DNA from: Scytolyngbya sp. HA4215-MV1
Lineage (GTDB): Bacteria; Cyanobacteriota; Cyanobacteriia; Leptolyngbyales; Leptolyngbyaceae
Length of the DNA: 64,000 nucleotides
Reading direction: 5' to 3'
Assembly (NCBI GenBank): GCA_019359045.1
Contig: JAHHIA010000001.1
Span: 744,001 to 808,000 of the forward strand
Of the stretch, positions 29,747-38,244 are shown piece after piece. The notes under the pieces were generated by a model. It searched no databases, was not told where the DNA came from, and saw only the letters and a program-made list of their open reading frames with translations. Made by a program: the position numbers and the translations under genes. The stretch's first letter is position 1; each line of letters begins with the position of its first letter.

Positions 29747-30610
29747 ATGGGTCGTCGTGGTCAATCGGTTACCTTGTCGATTTCGGACAGAGACAAGGCA
29801 CAGTTAGAGCAGCTTGCACTGGAACAGGGTATGACCTGGGGCGATCGCCCCAACATTTCTCGCCTAGTTGAAGCGATCGCCCGTCGCGAGCTACTGTTAG
29901 GGCGCAACAACGATTGGTCAGACGATCGAATTCGGGCACTCCAGCAGGCCATGCGGTCACTCACTGATACTGGACAACTTGACGAAGCCCGGATGATCGC
30001 CCAACTGTTGCTTGAGCGAAGTGAATTAACACTGCCCTTACGTAGTGAAATCGAGCGGCTACTCGCAACACCCATCTTGCCCTGGCGGTTAGAGATCGAC
30101 CAGTACATTCGTTGTCAGCAGCCGTTTCAGCTGACCTATCGTGATGCGGCCGATCGTCCCTGGAACTTCACCATCCGCCACGCCCACATCACTTCTTACG
30201 AGCGGCGACAATATCTGGAATGTTGGTGCGAAGAAACCGATAGCAACCAGGACTTACCTGAATTGCAACATAACTGGGTTTTGCGGCTCGATCGGATTCC
30301 CGAAGCCGCCTTAAGCACTGCTCCAGGCAAGTGGCATTCCAGTCTAGATGCCCTTGAAGCTGAGATGCATTTGCTGAAAGGATTAGCCTTTGCTTATGAA
30401 GCAAAGACTGCTGACCTATGTAATGAATGGCTCCGCGATCGTCATCCCCCCATCCGACGCATTGTTCGGCGAGTTACCAACACCTTCTGGTTTTTTCGAG
30501 AAGTATTCCGGTATGGAGAAGATTGCATCCTCATTTCCCCGGATACAGTACGGGAGCGCTTCAAAGAGAAATTGCACAAACTCTGTGAGCATTACGATGG
30601 AAATACTTAA
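29747..30610 (+). CDS. ribbon-helix-helix/WYL-domain transcriptional regulator of the cas operon
   Basis: The 287-residue protein starts with a ribbon-helix-helix-like DNA-binding segment (SVTLSISDRDKAQLEQLA, then NISRLVEAIARREL, residues 7-51). A helical linker follows, then a WYL-type ligand-sensing domain (about 105-210; FTIRHAHITSYERRQYLECWCEE corresponds to the WYL strand region). In Synechocystis the WYL protein Sll7009 beside the I-D locus acts as a negative regulator of that array, and this gene has the same divergent position next to cas10d. Repression here is inference, supported by the TGTACGTACA palindrome directly before its own start. The start at 29747 is kept because it gives a complete first RHH strand. 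Confidence 0.85.
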   Translation: MGRRGQSVTLSISDRDKAQLEQLALEQGMTWGDRPNISRLVEAIARRELLLGRNNDWSDDRIRALQQAMRSLTDTGQLDEARMIAQLLLERSELTLPLRSEIERLLATPILPWRLEIDQYIRCQQPFQLTYRDAADRPWNFTIRHAHITSYERRQYLECWCEETDSNQDLPELQHNWVLRLDRIPEAALSTAPGKWHSSLDALEAEMHLLKGLAFAYEAKTADLCNEWLRDRHPPIRRIVRRVTNTFWFFREVFRYGEDCILISPDTVRERFKEKLHKLCEHYDGNT

Positions 30611-30837
30611 CCCGCTGAGTTGTTATCTCGCTTAAAACGATAGCGGTAGTCACGATCGTTAGGACGTTTCAAAGTCTGGAAGCAACTAACTTGAATGACT
30701 ATAGCTATATTTCCCAGTCGTCGCACATTAGCCCAATCCATCGCAATGTAAATCATTCCCTCATGATTTTCAGGCAAACGTTCGTAGTCTCGAACCAATC
30801 CATGTGCGCTAAGCCCTGACGCTTGGCAAATTGTCAT
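30607..30837 (-). pseudogene. remnant of an IS5-like transposase C-terminus
   Basis: The frame contains DYERLPENHEGMIYIAM followed by VRRLG. This closely resembles the C-terminal end of IS5-type cyanobacterial transposases (pattern DYExLxExxEAMIYxAMxRxMxRRL). The DDE catalytic parts are absent, and the flanking residues on both sides look unrelated. It is therefore a short leftover of an insertion sequence. No inverted terminal repeats could be recognised around it. It lies directly after the WYL gene, at the right border of the CRISPR island. Confidence 0.55.
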
Positions 30838-30952
30838 ATGATTAAATCCACGATCCTTAGGTAAGCTTGGCGCAGATTTAGGTTCTGGTTGGGCTTAGCT
30901 CCTGAGTCTTATCATGGGAAAAGGCAAGTTATTGATCAACTTCCTCAAGCTT

Positions 30953-31153
30953 ATGAGTCATTTGCAAGAAGTCGAACGTGCTGTCAGTCAACTCTCAGCA
31001 GAAGAACTTGCCGATTTTCGCATCTGGTTTGCAGCATTCGATGCAGAGAGATGAGATCGGCAGTTTGAAGAAGATGTCGCAGCCGGTCGGCTTGATAATT
31101 TAGCCCAACGAGCATTGCAACATTTGCGGGAAGGACGTTGCACCGTTAAATAA
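30953..31153 (+). pseudogene. antitoxin-like gene broken by an in-frame TGA
   Basis: Reading from the ATG at 30953 gives MSHLQEVERAVSQLSAEELADFRIWFAAFDAER, a stop (TGA, 31052-31054), then DRQFEEDVAAGRLDNLAQRALQHLREG to a final TAA at 31151. Small cyanobacterial antitoxins of this pattern read ...DAERWDRQFEEDVAAGRLD, so the TGA most simply replaces a TGG tryptophan codon. The expected RelE/ParE-type toxin gene does not follow; an oppositely oriented Uma2 gene does. This is an orphan, inactivated antitoxin, with readthrough or sequencing error as alternatives. Confidence 0.65.
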
Positions 31154-31163
31154 GTCCCCTCCC

Positions 31164-31784
31164 CTAACCCGACCCCATCGCTGCCTGAAAAGTCGCATCC
31201 GCCGTCAACTGCAATTCCGGAAAAACCTTTGATTCCAGCACTTGACCCGCCACAAAGCGCTGCCATTGATATTCCCCCTCCACTAACTGACAAACCGTAA
31301 TCGTCGGTTGCTTTGGCTTGCCAATATAACGAACTGCGCCCAGCGCCCGAAAATCCACAATCCAGTATTCGGCAATTTCCATCGCCTCATATTCCACCAA
31401 CTTACGGGCGTAGTCATCCTGCCAATTTTGGCTAACCACCTCGATCACCAAAGGCACCGTTTTGCCAGATTGAATCACCGAAGCCTTTGCCCAAAGTGGT
31501 TCAGGTGAGATCGCCTCACGATCGAGCACCACCACATCCGGTTGATACCCCGAATCTGGCAAGTGAGGCTTCAGCAAACAAGCTCTAGGAATCGTATAGG
31601 GCAGTTGCAATCTGCGGATCTCCAACGTCAGTGCTTCTGCCAGAAATCCGCTCACTAGCTCACGGGCACCCGTCGGCAGTATTTCAAACACAATCCCTTT
31701 GTGCAACTCGTAGCGCTTGCCCTCTTCCGGATACCATTCCAGAAATTCCTCAAAGCTCATCGGCTTGACTTGCGGCTGAATCAT
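31164..31784 (-). CDS. Uma2-family (DUF820) PD-(D/E)XK-like protein
   Basis: Uma2 proteins are highly multiplied in cyanobacteria and have a restriction-endonuclease fold; their natural role is unknown. This 206-residue member has the classic blocks: MSFEEFLEWYPEEGKRYELHKG near the start, GYQPDVVVLD (about 99-108, acidic ligand), LVIEVVSQNW (the E-x-V strand, about 131-140), and DYARKLVEYEAMEIAEYWIVD. The catalytic acids appear present, so it is probably intact. It is convergent with the broken antitoxin gene, 10 bases away. Confidence 0.88.
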   Translation of the reverse strand: MIQPQVKPMSFEEFLEWYPEEGKRYELHKGIVFEILPTGARELVSGFLAEALTLEIRRLQLPYTIPRACLLKPHLPDSGYQPDVVVLDREAISPEPLWAKASVIQSGKTVPLVIEVVSQNWQDDYARKLVEYEAMEIAEYWIVDFRALGAVRYIGKPKQPTITVCQLVEGEYQWQRFVAGQVLESKVFPELQLTADATFQAAMGSG

Positions 31785-31900
31785 CCTCCTGCCTCTTCCG
31801 CTCTGTTTCTATTCAAGCAGGGCCCAATGGAGCAGTTGTAATCAAATATAGACGATGGCAACTTGAGGATTGGGAAATTGAAGCGTGCCAGGTTGCCTCT

Positions 31901-32380
31901 CTACGCTAACAACTGTTGCCGCTGCATTGCCTGCCGCAAAGACTCCCACGACCCACCCGCTGGCAACGATCGACCCGGCTCCAAAAACACGTAATAGATT
32001 TCGCCCGCCTCGGTTACCTCAAAATCTGCCGAAAACTCCTTCGCCCACCGATCGAGGTAACGACGCGCATTCGTCGGTTCCAGTTGCGTTGCGGTGGCAA
32101 ATTCGATGAGGGAAATCCGCCCCTGTTGCGCGTGCAACAGATAGAAAAAACGATCGCGTAACACCTCGCGATCGACCTTAGAACTCAGGTGCAACAGCCA
32201 CGACCCTAGCGACGCCGGAGCGATGCCAAACATCACCAGCAAAATCATCAACAGCGTCAAAATCCCCCCCGACGCCTGACCCACTAAAATCCCCGTCACC
32301 AACGCCGCCGACACACTGCCGCCACTAAACAAAAACAATCCGCCCAAAACCTTCGTGGTTGCACTCCAAACCCGCTTCAT
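31901..32380 (-). CDS. small membrane protein with C-terminal winged-helix-like domain
   Basis: From the ATG at 32380 the protein has 159 residues. Two hydrophobic segments lie in the first 65 residues (GGLFLFSGGSVSAALVTGIL and ILTLLMILLVMFGIAPASLG). A soluble part follows with RISLIEFATATQLEPTNARRYLDRWAKEF, which looks like a winged-helix fold with a beta wing (FEVTEAGEIYYVF). Cyanobacteria often carry such genes as unnamed proteins. A start six codons upstream is possible. No neighbour suggests a function; a membrane-tethered regulator is only a guess. Confidence 0.6.
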   Translation of the reverse strand: MKRVWSATTKVLGGLFLFSGGSVSAALVTGILVGQASGGILTLLMILLVMFGIAPASLGSWLLHLSSKVDREVLRDRFFYLLHAQQGRISLIEFATATQLEPTNARRYLDRWAKEFSADFEVTEAGEIYYVFLEPGRSLPAGGSWESLRQAMQRQQLLA

Positions 32381-32524
32381 TGGTTCTCTCCCCGCCAAAC
32401 GACTGAACGACCGCTATCCTCAGACTAGCTCGTGCTTTAGCAATTGACAGGGAGGAAAACCGTAGGGGGGATGTGATGGGGTGATGGGGTGATCCATCAT
32501 CTCTTGACTCCTTCACCCATTTCC

Positions 32525-33814
32525 CTACGGATACAAGCCGCGATCAACTAGCGCTTGCGCTACTCGCCCTACGCCTAACGTATAAGCTGCCAGACGGAAG
32601 GGAATCTGCCGCGCTTTTGCCTGTTGCACCACGCGATGAAAGGCATTCACCATCAGCCCTTCCATTTCGCGGTTGACTCGTTCCTCATCCCAAAACAGGT
32701 AAGATAACCCCTGCACCCATTCCAGATAGCTGACTACCACCCCCCCTGCATTTGCCAGAATATCGGGCAATACCAGGACTCCCCGTTTTTCCAGAGCGCG
32801 ATCGGCATCCAGTGAAACGGGTCCGTTTGCCGCTTCTGCCACAATACTGGCTTGCACCTGATTCACATTCTCGGCGGTAATCTGGTTCTCCAACGCCGCT
32901 GGAATCAGCACATCACAGGGCAACGCCAGCAATTCGGTATTGGTAATCGCTTGGGAACCGGGGAACCCCACCAGATTACGATGATGCTCTGCCGCATAGA
33001 CCTTTAGCGCCGGAATATCCAATCCCTGCTCGTTGTAGATGCCGCCTGACCCCTTGGAAACCGCCAGAACTTTTGCGCCTGCCTGGTGTAGCAATAGCGC
33101 GGCGGCTCCTCCCACATTGCCAAAGCCCTGAATCACTACTCGCGTGCCTGCGATCGGCTTGCCCTGGAGTGCCAGCGCTTCTCGCACCGCGATCATCACG
33201 CCCCGTCCCGTTGCCATCTCTCGTCCCAATGACCCGCCGATCGAAATGGGTTTGCCCGTTACCACACCCGGGACAGCATGACCAACATTCATCGAGTAGG
33301 TATCCATCATCCATGCCATTTCACGCGCAGAGGTGCCCACATCCGGCGCTGGAATATCGACCGAGGGTCCAATATCTTTGATCAACTCGCTGGTATAGCG
33401 CCGTGTGATCCGCTCCAATTCCTCCACACTGTAGAGATTGGGATCAAGGGCAATGCCGCCCTTGGCGCCCCCATAGGGAATGCCCAACAGTGCACACTTC
33501 CAGGTCATCAACATTGCCAGTGCCGACACTTCCCGTAACGTGACTGCTGGATGATAGCGTGTGCCTCCCTTGTAAGGACCCAACACATCGCAATGCTGAA
33601 CCCGGTGCCCCGTCAGGACTTGAATTTCCCCATTATCCAATTTCACAGGCAGTGAAACGGTCACCACTTTACGTGGACTACTCAAAATTGCCAGAATGCC
33701 CGCATCCAGTTGTAGCTCTTTACCTGCATCGTCTAAATAACTACAAGCCTGATCAAACGGGCAGATGTGAGCAGGCGATGGTGCCTCTAGCGGCAACAAC
33801 GGTGATGAAACCAT
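32525..33814 (-). CDS. gdhA: Glu/Leu/Phe/Val-type dehydrogenase, probably glutamate dehydrogenase
   Basis: The enzyme interconverts glutamate and 2-oxoglutarate plus ammonium. The 429-residue hexamer-type protein has the substrate motif GPYKGGTRYHP (79-89) and the catalytic lysine K118 in GGAKGGI. The aspartate-containing block is PAPDVGT and the dinucleotide-binding glycine motif is GFGNVGG (about 230). The C-terminal helix VNREMEGLMVNAFHRV is as in bacterial GDH. In cyanobacteria ammonium is mostly assimilated through GS-GOGAT, so the catabolic or salvage direction is plausible. Leucine dehydrogenase is less likely on length. It is transcribed alone, divergent from the DUF2809 gene. Confidence 0.92.
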   Translation of the reverse strand: MVSSPLLPLEAPSPAHICPFDQACSYLDDAGKELQLDAGILAILSSPRKVVTVSLPVKLDNGEIQVLTGHRVQHCDVLGPYKGGTRYHPAVTLREVSALAMLMTWKCALLGIPYGGAKGGIALDPNLYSVEELERITRRYTSELIKDIGPSVDIPAPDVGTSAREMAWMMDTYSMNVGHAVPGVVTGKPISIGGSLGREMATGRGVMIAVREALALQGKPIAGTRVVIQGFGNVGGAAALLLHQAGAKVLAVSKGSGGIYNEQGLDIPALKVYAAEHHRNLVGFPGSQAITNTELLALPCDVLIPAALENQITAENVNQVQASIVAEAANGPVSLDADRALEKRGVLVLPDILANAGGVVVSYLEWVQGLSYLFWDEERVNREMEGLMVNAFHRVVQQAKARQIPFRLAAYTLGVGRVAQALVDRGLYP

Positions 33815-34075
33815 AAAAATCCCTCACAGTCGTGATCTTGCACGAACAGAACTGATCAAGAGGTCTGCACTCGCGGGAATGACGAAATGTCCACTGGCGA
33901 AGGGCGATCGTGCCTTCCTCTCTATCTGTAGCTTGCCTTTTTCCTTGGGTAATTTTGGAGATTTGGTAAAATTCGTTACATTTTGGCATGCAAAAAGCTG
34001 CCTACCCTGGTTCTGCCCAAAAATAGATCGTTGCATTCTCCTACTCTTCCGCCAACTCCACTCAAACACCTTGCT

Positions 34076-34498
34076 ATGTCTGCCCCCTTGTCACGGTTTC
34101 GCTACTATCGCCTTGTCTTGTTGGTCAGTCTTGCCATCATCTTGCCCCTGGGCTACTGGGTGCGCTTTTCTCACGGTCCTTTACCCGAATGGTTGAATGA
34201 TGCGTTGGGAAGTGTAGCTTACGAAATTTTTTGGATTTTGCTGGTACTGTTGTGCTTCCCCCAACTGTCGCCCTGGTGGGTGGCGCTGGGGGTTTGTCTG
34301 GCAACCTGTGGCATTGAGTTTTTGCAACTCTGGAAACCGCCCTTTTTACAAGCTGCTCGCGCCACTTTGCCGGGGCGATTAGTGCTGGGCAATACGTTCA
34401 ATGTGAGCGATTTTCCAGCGTATTGGGTAGGCAGTGGCTTGGGAGGTGTTTGGGGACGATCGCTACAAACCCGAGCGGAGCGATCGCGAAAATTTTAG
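34076..34498 (+). CDS. DUF2809-family small membrane protein
   Basis: From the ATG at 34076 the product has 140 residues and four predicted membrane helices: YYRLVLLVSLAIILPLGYWV, SVAYEIFWILLVLLCFP, WWVALGVCLATCGIEFLQLW, and the C-terminal FPAYWVGSGLGGVWG. The block CGIEFLQLW and the following P-x-L-Q motif are typical of the VanZ-like DUF2809 family, whose function is unknown. A frame extending 31 codons upstream adds a polar, unlikely N-terminus and is rejected. The tail ends in a HIP1-containing charged segment (RAERSRKF). Confidence 0.8.
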   Translation: MSAPLSRFRYYRLVLLVSLAIILPLGYWVRFSHGPLPEWLNDALGSVAYEIFWILLVLLCFPQLSPWWVALGVCLATCGIEFLQLWKPPFLQAARATLPGRLVLGNTFNVSDFPAYWVGSGLGGVWGRSLQTRAERSRKF

Positions 34499-34519
34499 AG
34501 GGAGGCTTTAAGGTAGGGG

Positions 34520-35509
34520 CTAAAGAGGGCGCATAACACCGGGCGCAAAAATGGCAGGAAATTGGTTGGGGGCGATCGTCTGATTTATGGGGTCACAGAC
34601 CCCTGACCAGGCAGCGAGTAACCGATCTGCCAGTTGCAAAATTTCATTGGTCGATCGTTCCCACACGGGCAATGCCTTTTGTGGCACAGCCGCCGCAAAC
34701 CGCCATCGAGCCGGAATCCCCATCATGCCGTTATGGGCACCCGAGAGCGCACCGACCAGGGGACAAACGACTTCCGTTTGGTAACCTGTCCGCTTTGCCT
34801 GTAACAACGACAATTGAAAATCTTCGGGTGTACTGAGGAAACAGTAAAGGGCTAACCCAATGGCTTTGTGGCTGGCAGAAATTTGGGAAGATTTGAGTAG
34901 TCCTTCCCGGAGAGAGGTGAGACCTGCCCCGGTTTCCAGGTGTTGCTGAATGAGCTGAAGTGTGACCCGCAAAGACTCTGCTAGCGGTGGGGCGTGCAAT
35001 TGGGACAGCAGAAAGGTGTCGGGACGGAGGGTGTGTTTCAAGATTTGGGCGATCGCGTCACCCAAGATACCCATGCCCTGAGCGTCTTCAGTCTGTGCTT
35101 CCCCGGAGGGTTCTACAGCGGTTGGCGCTGCCCAAAACGTTACTGCCTGCCGCAGTTGCAGGTGCAATTTGGTCGTGTCTTCGTGAAAAAATAACAGCAG
35201 TGGCAGGGTCGCGATCGCCTGTTCACCACCCCTGAATTGAAGGGGCGCGGCGGTGGGAGCAGGGGCAATAGTGTCCTGCCAAGCTTGAATACCCAGTTTG
35301 CCCCAACGAACCAGACTCTCAGCACCCAGAATTGCCAGTTGGGTTGCCTGCTTGAGCGAATCGGGCACTGCCGGCGCGCGGTCCGCCTGCCGCCAGGACA
35401 ACAGGCCCGATTCTGCATGTCTGAAGTCCTGGCTGAGCGTACTCAGACTGCTGCCGATCGCAGCCCCCAAAAGTGCGCCTCGAAATCGTGACGATAGGGA
35501 ATGGTGCAT
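34520..35509 (-). CDS. ADP-ribosylglycohydrolase-family protein lacking catalytic acids
   Basis: The 329-residue protein opens with FRGALLGAAIGSS and ends with PLVGALSGAHNGMMGIPARWR. These match the first and last helices of the ADP-ribosylglycohydrolase (DraG) family. The family's metal ligands are missing: the usual GDA after ALLGLAxG is GSS, and the D-T-D block before the last GALxGA helix is replaced by TEVVCP. It is therefore probably not a hydrolase; it may be a scaffold or binding protein, or a gene drifting out of function. The reading frame is intact and full length, which argues against simple decay. Confidence 0.7.
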   Translation of the reverse strand: MHHSLSSRFRGALLGAAIGSSLSTLSQDFRHAESGLLSWRQADRAPAVPDSLKQATQLAILGAESLVRWGKLGIQAWQDTIAPAPTAAPLQFRGGEQAIATLPLLLFFHEDTTKLHLQLRQAVTFWAAPTAVEPSGEAQTEDAQGMGILGDAIAQILKHTLRPDTFLLSQLHAPPLAESLRVTLQLIQQHLETGAGLTSLREGLLKSSQISASHKAIGLALYCFLSTPEDFQLSLLQAKRTGYQTEVVCPLVGALSGAHNGMMGIPARWRFAAAVPQKALPVWERSTNEILQLADRLLAAWSGVCDPINQTIAPNQFPAIFAPGVMRPL

Positions 35510-35724
35510 AGGTTCAATAGTGTATTTTTTTGACTCTCGTCCAAAAATTGCGCTACATTTAGTCGAGCTTGGGATAAACTGATGGCTGCCCTCTCAACGA
35601 CTCCGATTCAGTCCAGGGGGCAAGGTTATGATTTCAGGTCTGTTAATTAAAGATAAACAAATGTGAACTTATTGTCAGACTCTCCATCTATTTTGAGTCG
35701 ATCGTCAGCAGAGAGGCGAATGCG

Positions 35725-36639
35725 ATGAACAGAAAACTGCCAGGAAGTCCGATCCATTTTGTCACGTTGCGAAATTGGTTTTGCTACGGAAGTGCAGCAG
35801 GGGTATTTATAGTTTGCCTGGGAAGCGCAACGGGTGCGATCGGGCAAGAAATAGGTGCCAATAATTTACAACCTCTGATGAATCAAGGCGCTGTTGAGGT
35901 TACCCCAGGTGCAGTTAACAGCACTGCCCTCTCAACAACCGTTGCCAGTGAACGGGTCGATCGTCCCGTGCTCAAGCCAGGTAGCCAGGGCAATTCTGTT
36001 TCCGAGCTACAAGCCGCGCTCAAATTGCTGGGCTATCACGTTGGTTCGGTTGATGGGGTCTACGGCAGCGAGACTGCCAATGCAGTTTCCCGTTTTCAGG
36101 CAGCAGCGGGTCTGGAAACCGATGGTATTGTGGGACCTGCAACCTGGGATCGCTTGTTTCCTGCAGTACCTGGGTCCGTAGTGCCTCAAGTGGGGGCAAG
36201 CTTAGGCACAACAACAACAGCAATGCCGCCTGTCAGTGTCGGGGCAACTGAGTTGCCGCCCGCGGAACCCACGGGACTTGCCTTCCCCATTCCGGCTTCA
36301 GCTAGTCCTGCAACGCCTGCTGCCAGCTATCCGCCCGTAACTCCGGCTCAGCCAGCCGCCCAAACTCCAAGCTCGGCTCCCACCCAGTCGAGTGTGAGCC
36401 CAACTAAGACAATCCCTCCCTCTAGCGAAGTTGCGTTACCGACTTTGAAGCGGGGAATGCGAGGACCTGCGGTTATCCATTTGCAAGAACGGCTGCGATC
36501 GCTTGGATTGCTGAGTGGAACGATCGATGGGGTCTTTGGGCAAGAGACCGAACTCGCGGTCAAAGCAGCCCAACGCCGTAGTAGCATGACTCCCGATGGT
36601 GTGGTGGGTCCTTTAACCTGGAGTGCTCTATTACGCTAA
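35725..36639 (+). CDS. exported protein with two peptidoglycan-binding domains
   Basis: The 304-residue protein has an N-terminal hydrophobic export signal (FCYGSAAGVFIVCLGSATGAIG, about 17-38). A first peptidoglycan-binding domain of the PG_binding_1 type follows (LKPGSQGNSVSELQAALKLLGY ... GIVGPATWDRL, about 80-143), then a proline/threonine/alanine-rich linker. A second domain is at the end (LKRGMRGPAVIHLQERLRSLG ... GVVGPLTWSALL, about 236-303). No catalytic domain is present, so it likely anchors in the periplasmic wall. It is monocistronic, with 215 bases of upstream DNA. Confidence 0.88.
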   Translation: MNRKLPGSPIHFVTLRNWFCYGSAAGVFIVCLGSATGAIGQEIGANNLQPLMNQGAVEVTPGAVNSTALSTTVASERVDRPVLKPGSQGNSVSELQAALKLLGYHVGSVDGVYGSETANAVSRFQAAAGLETDGIVGPATWDRLFPAVPGSVVPQVGASLGTTTTAMPPVSVGATELPPAEPTGLAFPIPASASPATPAASYPPVTPAQPAAQTPSSAPTQSSVSPTKTIPPSSEVALPTLKRGMRGPAVIHLQERLRSLGLLSGTIDGVFGQETELAVKAAQRRSSMTPDGVVGPLTWSALLR

Positions 36640-36870
36640 ACCGAGGGAGGAACCTCACACCCCATCCCTGGTGCCTAGACCCGGTTTTGGGTTATTTGAT
36701 AGCTGGTAACTATCCTGAAAATCACTGATCATCCTATCGCCCTCTATACCAAACTCCGTCTTCTGACAGAGTCAGCAGTCCCACCTTTCGGTAGAACCGA
36801 TCGAGCTAAGGCAACTCTATCGTGGAAAGTAACGAGAGAAATGACCTTTGCCGAGTTCTATTGATAACCA

Positions 36871-37542
36871 ATGACAAACTTAAACAACCGCGAAACTTAT
36901 AGCCGCGAACCTTATCGGGAAATCGATCGCGATGCAGAGGGTCGGGTGATCCATACCAAAGAAGTTGTGAATCCCGACGGCACTAACCCTAGCCCTAATC
37001 TGAGAGCAACGTCTTACCACAACGGATATTTTCAGGGTCGTCTGTCTGAACAGCGCTTGTCTGAAGAAACCGCTAAGATCCGGGAGAACGACGGAGCAGC
37101 CCGTGGATTGATGATCGGCATTCTACTCACTGCTCTCACAGGCCTGGTGGTCGGCGGCGCTTTTTGGGTCAGCCAGCAAAACCAGACGCCTGTTCCTACA
37201 GTTTCTCCAGTTACGGTTCCCGCGCCGACTAGTAGTACCCAACCCAGCCAAAATAAAACGACGATTATTGAGCGAACGACCGAGCGAGTCCCAGTTCAGC
37301 AAGATCCGGTGGCTGTCCCTAACGTGAATATTACTGTACCTGGGACGGGTCAAGCTGCTCCTGCTACAACGGGACAGTCTGCACCCAGTCAATCCGCTCC
37401 CACAAACCAGTCCGCTCCCAGCCAGTCCGGTACTAGTGGAACTGGCACTAGCGGCACAGGAACCAGCGGCACTGCCCCTGCGCCAACCAGCCCTAATCCT
37501 AGCTCTAATTCCAACTCTAATTCTGGAACGATGGGCAACTAA
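36871..37542 (+). CDS. single-pass membrane protein with disordered Ser/Thr/Pro tail
   Basis: An unrecognised 223-residue protein. Residues 1-75 are charged (NNRETYSREPYREIDRDAEG). One membrane helix follows (GLMIGILLTALTGLVVGGAFWV, about 77-98). The rest is a low-complexity Pro/Gln/Ser/Thr tail that becomes SGTSGTGTSGTGT-like and ends in alternating SNS. The tail would be periplasmic if the N-terminus stays in the cytoplasm. Proteins of this layout occur in many filamentous cyanobacteria without assigned function. The gene stands alone. Confidence 0.7.
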   Translation: MTNLNNRETYSREPYREIDRDAEGRVIHTKEVVNPDGTNPSPNLRATSYHNGYFQGRLSEQRLSEETAKIRENDGAARGLMIGILLTALTGLVVGGAFWVSQQNQTPVPTVSPVTVPAPTSSTQPSQNKTTIIERTTERVPVQQDPVAVPNVNITVPGTGQAAPATTGQSAPSQSAPTNQSAPSQSGTSGTGTSGTGTSGTAPAPTSPNPSSNSNSNSGTMGN

Positions 37543-38244
37543 GGGTCTGTCAAGAATTATTTTGTGACTGAACATTCATAAAATAATTGCTTTCCTCGCT
37601 GCCAAACTCGCAAATTGAAGGCTGACGAACGACTGAGATGCGGTAGAGGGAGTTTCTTTTGCCAAGGTTGGAAGAGGGTAAGGGCGATCGCCCTGGATGA
37701 GCGTGGTTACTTCTTGAGGGTAGCCACGCTTATCGGCGTGGCAGAGGGGGTGGATGCCTGGACGTACTACAGGCCCTGTTCGGGAAGAGGTGTCCTCTGT
37801 TGTCTAACTAATGCCCAACTGTAAGCAGAAATTGTGAAATCTTTCAGAGGGCGAAGTGTTGTAAAAATTGGTAAATCAAGGCGGAAATCGCTGAGGTACC
37901 AGTGCTAACTTAAATGCAGGCACAAGTGAAGCAGAAATTCACCCCCCAACCGATGCAGGGTCTGTGCCTCCTACCCTGATCCCCTCGCAGGTTTCCACTA
38001 ATTGCTTCAACCATCAACGGCGATCGTGTACTTCATTTGTTTAGTTCAATGGGGACACGAAATAAAAGTCAAAATACGGTCTGTTTAGACCGATCGGGGT
38101 TTCAGTTAGTGCGGAAAGCGAGTCCAGTAAACCTTATTCTAAATTTCGTGAGTTCTAGTAACATTCATCGGTACCTATTATGGGTCTGGCATTTCGCCAG
38201 ACCCCTTTGAGTCTTTAAAGGGGCTTTGAGGCTTTTGACAGCCC
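37543..38244. other. 702-base stretch without a credible gene; hairpins and HIP1 palindrome
   Basis: No frame here has family character; a 69-codon frame at 37615-37824 reads as arbitrary sequence. It does contain a 14-base perfect palindrome centred on HIP1 (AGGGCGATCGCCCT, 37681-37694). Right after it is a 10-bp hairpin GCGTGGTTAC/GTAGCCACGC (37701-37710 and 37720-37729, one T-G pair). A third hairpin lies near the right end (listed separately). The region may hold an unannotated small RNA or decayed genes. Confidence 0.6.
38182..38204. terminator. strong hairpin downstream of the CBS-domain gene
   Basis: GGGTCTGGC (38182-38190) and GCCAGACCC (38196-38204) form a perfect 9-bp stem with the 5-base loop ATTTC. 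It lies 41 bases beyond the stop of the leftward CBS/CorC gene. A U-tract is not present on either strand, so termination would be of the non-canonical type often seen in cyanobacteria. Confidence 0.5.

Noticed and set aside
30988-31293. Glycine/serine-rich 101-codon frame on the - strand.
   Set aside because: It is the antisense shadow of the broken antitoxin and the end of the Uma2 gene.
37615-37824. 69-codon frame in the gene-free stretch.
   Set aside because: It spans the HIP1 palindrome and the hairpin and shows no recognisable protein features.
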